In this document: in pieces, positions 60,662 to 64,000 of the stretch
How positions within the stretch are numbered: the stretch's first letter is position 1
How the letters are laid out: each line of letters opens with the position of its first letter
NCBI RefSeq assembly: GCF_000019805.1
Contig: NC_010525.1
Coordinates: 1,662,618-1,726,617 of the forward strand
Reading direction: 5' to 3'
Source: Pyrobaculum neutrophilum V24Sta
GTDB lineage: Archaea > Thermoproteota > Thermoprotei > Thermoproteales > Thermoproteaceae
Length of the DNA stretch: 64,000 nt
The notes under the pieces: model-generated
Database searches by the model: none
Seen by the model: only the letters and a program-made list of their open reading frames with translations
What the model was told of the DNA's origin: nothing
Program-made: the position numbers and the translations under genes

Positions 60662-60976
60662 ATGGCGGCGGAGATGTGTTTTGCATGTACCGAACAGGGA
60701 TACGCCAAGCCGGCCACCAAGGTGGTGTGTTCAGTGTGTAAGAAGGAGGTCAGCTGGAGGGAGGCCGTAGCCCACTACATGGGGCATGGAAAGAAGAGCG
60801 GTAACGACGTAATATGCCCCATATGTAATACGAAGGTCAAGGGGCAGGAGTTCAGGAGCCACGTGAGGAGGCACTTCGCCGTGAGGAGAGGAGCCTCCTA
60901 TTTATGCGGCATATGCGGCAAGAGCTTCCTCACGCTTAAGTCTCTGCTTGTCCACTTGATGAAGACCCACGAGTGA
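60662..60976 (+). CDS. C2H2-type triple zinc-finger protein
   Basis: 104 aa with three finger-like units: VCSVCKKEVSWREAVAHYMGH, ICPICNTKVKGQEF...HVRRHF and LCGICGKSFLTLKSLLVHLMKTH, the last two with classical CxxC...HxxxH spacing. A CFACTEQ pair precedes them. It may bind DNA or RNA. Leaderless ATG 60662. Its TGA overlaps the carS start (TGATG), so it is translationally coupled to lipid synthesis; the reason is unknown. Confidence 0.8.
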   Translation: MAAEMCFACTEQGYAKPATKVVCSVCKKEVSWREAVAHYMGHGKKSGNDVICPICNTKVKGQEFRSHVRRHFAVRRGASYLCGICGKSFLTLKSLLVHLMKTHE

Positions 60977-61470
60977 TGGATATAGCCCAGTTTTTTCTAC
61001 TCATCTGGCCGCCGTATGTGGCAAACGGAGCCGCGGTTTTTGCCGGGAGGCTTAGGTGGAGGCACCCCATCGACTTCGGGAGGAGCTTTGTAGACGGGAG
61101 GCGGATCTTCGGCGATGGGAAAACCTTCGAGGGCTTTCTCATCGGCGTGGCGGCAGGCACCCTGCTTGGATACGCCCCAAACCTGGCCTATCGGTACCTA
61201 TCCCCTATAGACGCCCTTGTTCTATCGGCGGCGGCGCTCCTCGGCGACCTAGTCGGCGCCTTCGTGAAGAGGAGGCTCTGCATGCCCAGGGGCCACCCGG
61301 CGTTCCCCCTAGACCAGCTGGACTTCATACTGACCGCCATCGCCGTATATAGCCTGTACAGAGATGTGCCTCTGGCATACATAGCGGCCGCCGCAGTCGT
61401 TACGCCTCTTATACACAGAGCTACAAACTACGTCGCCTACCTCCTCGGGCTGAAGAGGGAGCCTTGGTAG
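60976..61470 (+). CDS. carS: CDP-archaeol synthase
   Basis: A 164-aa membrane protein that activates digeranylgeranylglyceryl phosphate with CTP in archaeal lipid synthesis. Family segments: LIWPPYVANGAAVF, the signature DFGRSFVDGRRIFGDGKTFEG, and LLGDLVGAFVKRRL with the late PLDQLDFILTA. ATG 60976 overlaps the zinc-finger stop; an in-frame GTG at 60973 exists. Confidence 0.93.
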   Translation: MDIAQFFLLIWPPYVANGAAVFAGRLRWRHPIDFGRSFVDGRRIFGDGKTFEGFLIGVAAGTLLGYAPNLAYRYLSPIDALVLSAAALLGDLVGAFVKRRLCMPRGHPAFPLDQLDFILTAIAVYSLYRDVPLAYIAAAAVVTPLIHRATNYVAYLLGLKREPW

Positions 61471-61500
61471 AGATTTTTAAACAGCCTTTTCCTCCACAGT

Positions 61501-61791
61501 ATGCACATAGTAATTGGAGATAGGTCGACGGTGGCTTTGTTTAAGCTTATGGGGTTTGAGGGGAGGACTATAGAGGACGCCGAGGAGGCGCTTAGGTTTG
61601 TCACAACGCATCTAGACATGTACGACGTGATCTTCATCACCTCTAAGATAGCCAAGGCCATCAAGAAAGACCTCGACGAGCTTAGGATGAGAAACCCGCG
61701 TAAGCTCCTCGTGGAGGTCCCCAGCGTAGATGAGGGGATGGAGCGGGAGGTCAACTACCTCCAGATAGTGAGGCAGATCCTCGGAGGATAA
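61501..61791 (+). CDS. atpF: V/A-type ATP synthase subunit F
   Basis: A 96-aa protein with a Rossmann-like start (MHIVIGDRSTVALFKLMGF) and the FITSKIAKAIKKDL helix typical of archaeal subunit F in the central stalk. GATTTTTAAAC (about 61471-61481) is about 25 nt upstream. It begins the ATP synthase genes that run off the right edge. Confidence 0.88.
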   Translation: MHIVIGDRSTVALFKLMGFEGRTIEDAEEALRFVTTHLDMYDVIFITSKIAKAIKKDLDELRMRNPRKLLVEVPSVDEGMEREVNYLQIVRQILGG

Positions 61792-61819
61792 TTTATAAAG
61801 CCTTTGATGAAAGAGCCAT

Positions 61820-62392
61820 ATGTCTCTATTTGAAGACTTGATTAATTCTAAGATTAGAGAGCTGGAAGATCTGAAGAGGAACCTCTTGGTAAACATAGAG
61901 ACAAATATCAGGAGGGAGGCAGACGCCGCCTTGAGCAAGTTTTCCGCACAGTTGGCCAACGTAGAAAGCGAGGCTACCCTAGAGCGGGAGCGCATTATAT
62001 ACAACGCCGTTGTGGAGGCTAGGAGAAAGATTGCGGAGGTCTACGACCAGATGCTTAAGGATCTGGTAAACGCCGTGTATGAGGAGGTGGATAAGATGAG
62101 GGGGGCCGAGAGATATGTAAAATTTTTGACCTCCCTTCTAGAGACAGCCGAGAAGTATGTACAGACGAAAGACGTGGTGATTTACGCCTCGCCGAAGGAC
62201 AAGGGCGTTGTCGAGGCTGTTGCGAGAAACCTAGGCCTTACTGGCATCGTCGCTGAGAAGGACATCCGAGGCGGCGTGGTGGTAACTACGAGAGACGGCT
62301 CGATTACGGTAGACTACTCCCTGGAGTCTCTAATTGCGAACAAAATAGAAGAGTTAAAACACCTCCTGTACCAGATGACCTATGAGCGGTAG
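61820..62392 (+). CDS. atpE: V/A-type ATP synthase subunit E
   Basis: 190 aa. The N-terminal half is a helix for the peripheral stalk ([33 protein letters not shown]). The C-terminal half is mixed ([36 protein letters not shown]), matching archaeal subunit E. A TAATTTATAAAG box lies before ATG 61820. It overlaps atpA by 11 bp. Confidence 0.92.
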   Translation: MSLFEDLINSKIRELEDLKRNLLVNIETNIRREADAALSKFSAQLANVESEATLERERIIYNAVVEARRKIAEVYDQMLKDLVNAVYEEVDKMRGAERYVKFLTSLLETAEKYVQTKDVVIYASPKDKGVVEAVARNLGLTGIVAEKDIRGGVVVTTRDGSITVDYSLESLIANKIEELKHLLYQMTYER

Positions 62393-64000
62393 AATTGAGT
62401 ATATAGCGGGTCCCGTCGTCAAGGCGGATCTCCCCGGCGCGAAGCTCTACGAGCTGGTTTTCGTGGGCGAGATCAAACTCTTCGGCGAGGTGGTGAGAGT
62501 ACAGGGCGACAAGGCCTTCATCCAGGTGTATGAAGACACCACAGGCCTGAGGCCCGGCGAGCCCGTTGTGCGGTCGGGCGAGCCGCTGAGCGCTTGGCTG
62601 GGGCCAACTATCATAGGCAAGATCTACGACGGGGTTCAACGTCCGCTGAAAAACATAGAGGAGATATCCAAAAGCCCGTTTATAGCCCGCGGCATTGGGT
62701 ACGACCAAGCGCCTCCGCTTGACCTAAAGGCCGAGTTCGACTTCAAGCCCGCCGTCAAGCCGGGGGAGGAGGTGAGCCCAGGAGACGTGTTGGGCTCTGT
62801 GAAGGAGACCGAGTTGATGACGCACTATATTCTGTATCCGCCTCTGCCCGAGAACGCCCCAGGCGTTGTGGAGTGGGTGGCAGACGGCAAGTACAAAGTC
62901 GACGACGTAATCGCGAGGATTAAGACCAAGAGGGGCATCGTCGAGGTGAAGATGTGGCATAAGTGGCCCGTGAGAAGGCCTAGGCCGTTTAGGGAGAAGC
63001 TACCGCCTGTGGAGCCTTTAATCACGGGGGTGCGCACCATAGATACCATGTTCCCAATCGCCAAGGGCGGAGCCGCCGCTGTGCCGGGGCCCTTCGGGTC
63101 TGGGAAAACCGTCACGATACGTACGCTCTCTATGTTTGCCCAGAGCAGGTTCATCATCCCCGTCCTATGCGGAGAGCGCGGCAACGAGGCCGCGGACGCT
63201 CTACACGGCTTGCTTAAGCTGAAGGACCCGACCACCGGCAGATCGCTACTTGAAAGAACCACCATCATCGTGAATACGTCTAATATGCCCGTCGCCGCGA
63301 GGGAGGCCTCCGTCTACATGGGGACAACGCTGGGCGAGTACTTCCGCGACCAAGGCTACGACGTGTTGGTGCTGGCCGACTCCACGTCGCGTTGGGCTGA
63401 GGCGATGCGCGAGGTGGCTCTACGTATTGGCGAGATGCCGTCGGAGGAGGGCTACCCGGCCTATCTGCCGACAAGGCTCGCGGAGTTCTACGAGAGGGCG
63501 GGCCGCGTCGTCCTCATCGGAAGCAAGGAGCGCGTCGGCTCGCTTACCATCGCGGCCTCTGTGAGCCCGCCAGGCGGCGACTTCACGGAGCCCGTCACCT
63601 CCAACACGCTACGCTTCATAGGCGCCTTCTGGCCTCTGTCTCCGAGGTTGGCCTACTCCAGGCACTACCCGGCCATAGATTGGCTCGCCGCCTTCTCCCG
63701 CTACGTGGACACCGTTGAGGTGTGGTGGTCGAAGAACATCTCCACCGAGTGGAGGAGGATCAGAGATACCCTCCAGTCGCTCCTCGTGAAAGAGGCTGAG
63801 CTACAGGAGATAGTTAGGATCCTAGGCACGGAGGCCCTCAGCGAGTATGAGAAGCATGTGTTAAACGTGGCCTTCATGATTAGGGAGGGCTTCCTGAAGC
63901 AGGACGCGTTTAACCCGGTGGACACGCCGTCGAGCCCCATTAAACAATTCCTGCTGATGAAGGCCATATATGCCTACTACGAGGAGGGGATGAAGGCCAT
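62382..64000 (+). CDS. atpA: V/A-type ATP synthase catalytic subunit A, C-terminus beyond window
   Basis: The frame from ATG 62382 is open to the window end (539 codons). It has the beta-barrel start ([20 protein letters not shown]), Walker [19 protein letters not shown], the Walker B region [19 protein letters not shown], and the A-subunit-specific insert before the nucleotide domain ([17 protein letters not shown]). No intein is seen. About 50 residues should remain outside the window. Confidence 0.97.
   Translation, partial: MSGRIEYIAGPVVKADLPGAKLYELVFVGEIKLFGEVVRVQGDKAFIQVYEDTTGLRPGEPVVRSGEPLSAWLGPTIIGKIYDGVQRPLKNIEEISKSPFIARGIGYDQAPPLDLKAEFDFKPAVKPGEEVSPGDVLGSVKETELMTHYILYPPLPENAPGVVEWVADGKYKVDDVIARIKTKRGIVEVKMWHKWPVRRPRPFREKLPPVEPLITGVRTIDTMFPIAKGGAAAVPGPFGSGKTVTIRTLSMFAQSRFIIPVLCGERGNEAADALHGLLKLKDPTTGRSLLERTTIIVNTSNMPVAAREASVYMGTTLGEYFRDQGYDVLVLADSTSRWAEAMREVALRIGEMPSEEGYPAYLPTRLAEFYERAGRVVLIGSKERVGSLTIAASVSPPGGDFTEPVTSNTLRFIGAFWPLSPRLAYSRHYPAIDWLAAFSRYVDTVEVWWSKNISTEWRRIRDTLQSLLVKEAELQEIVRILGTEALSEYEKHVLNVAFMIREGFLKQDAFNPVDTPSSPIKQFLLMKAIYAYYEEGMKA

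Noticed and set aside
1-64000. CRISPR array, insertion sequence with terminal repeats, rRNA genes
   Set aside because: I saw no regular spacer repeats, no intact transposase with flanking inverted repeats, and no rRNA-like sequence.

Overview
The window looks like chromosomal DNA of a Thermoproteales archaeon, most likely Pyrobaculum or a close relative. The evidence is a PaREP1-family gene, tRNA genes with small non-canonical introns, a CDP-archaeol synthase, archaeal-type TyrRS, RadA, a type-4 iron-sulfur uracil-DNA glycosylase, V/A-type ATP synthase genes, a siroheme-type heme cluster and a serpin. DNA is GC-rich by eye. Most genes are leaderless: a TATA-like box lies about 22-27 nt before the start codon, and I used that spacing to choose starts. 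GTG starts are common. I cannot name the species.

Layout. 1-8 kb: a coiled-coil protein cut by the left edge, an anchored metal-binding lipoprotein-like receptor, tRNA-Ala, a cation exchanger, a CDF exporter with trpC, a queuosine/archaeosine-precursor transporter, and a UppP-like phosphatase. 7-12.5 kb: tetrapyrrole genes (precorrin-2 dehydrogenase, hemD, uroporphyrinogen methyltransferase, hemL, an AhbD-like radical SAM protein, a CbiX-like protein); hemA follows at 26.7 kb. 12.5-24.6 kb: a dense de novo purine cluster (purM, a purF paralog, purQ, purS, purD, purC, folD, purN, purF, purL, purE, purK), with two purP genes at 28-30 kb. 24.6-34.4 kb is more accessory: a Tat-exported protein, PaREP1, tRNA-Pro with two introns, a TFB-like cyclin-repeat protein, a serpin, and two exported membrane proteins with a small winged-helix regulator. 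34.4-64 kb: ilvD, an aldehyde ferredoxin oxidoreductase, NAD kinase, a PIN protein, a polyprenol-kinase-like protein, TyrRS, an HD phosphohydrolase, a run of small conserved hypotheticals, a CdvA-like coiled-coil protein, UDG, DUF2070 and DUF2153 proteins, Trm5, RadA, a large radical SAM protein, CarS, and ATP synthase subunits F, E and A (A cut by the right edge).

How genes work together. HemA and HemL make aminolevulinate, and HemD, the methyltransferase, the dehydrogenase and the radical SAM protein lead through siroheme towards heme. The purine block covers PRPP to CAIR/SAICAR plus AICAR formylation. PurF and PurP each occur as one normal-looking copy and one paralog with damaged key motifs.

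The most interesting possible new unit is 30.5-32.8 kb. A membrane-anchored serpin and a divergent membrane-protein/winged-helix operon carry matching TGTAC-N5-GTACA palindromes at the same distance upstream of both TATA boxes, with an 11-C tract between them. Two genes below 60 codons (49164-49337 and 51505-51666), one candidate C/D-box sRNA (7144-7191), and both edge-truncated genes were read directly from the DNA.
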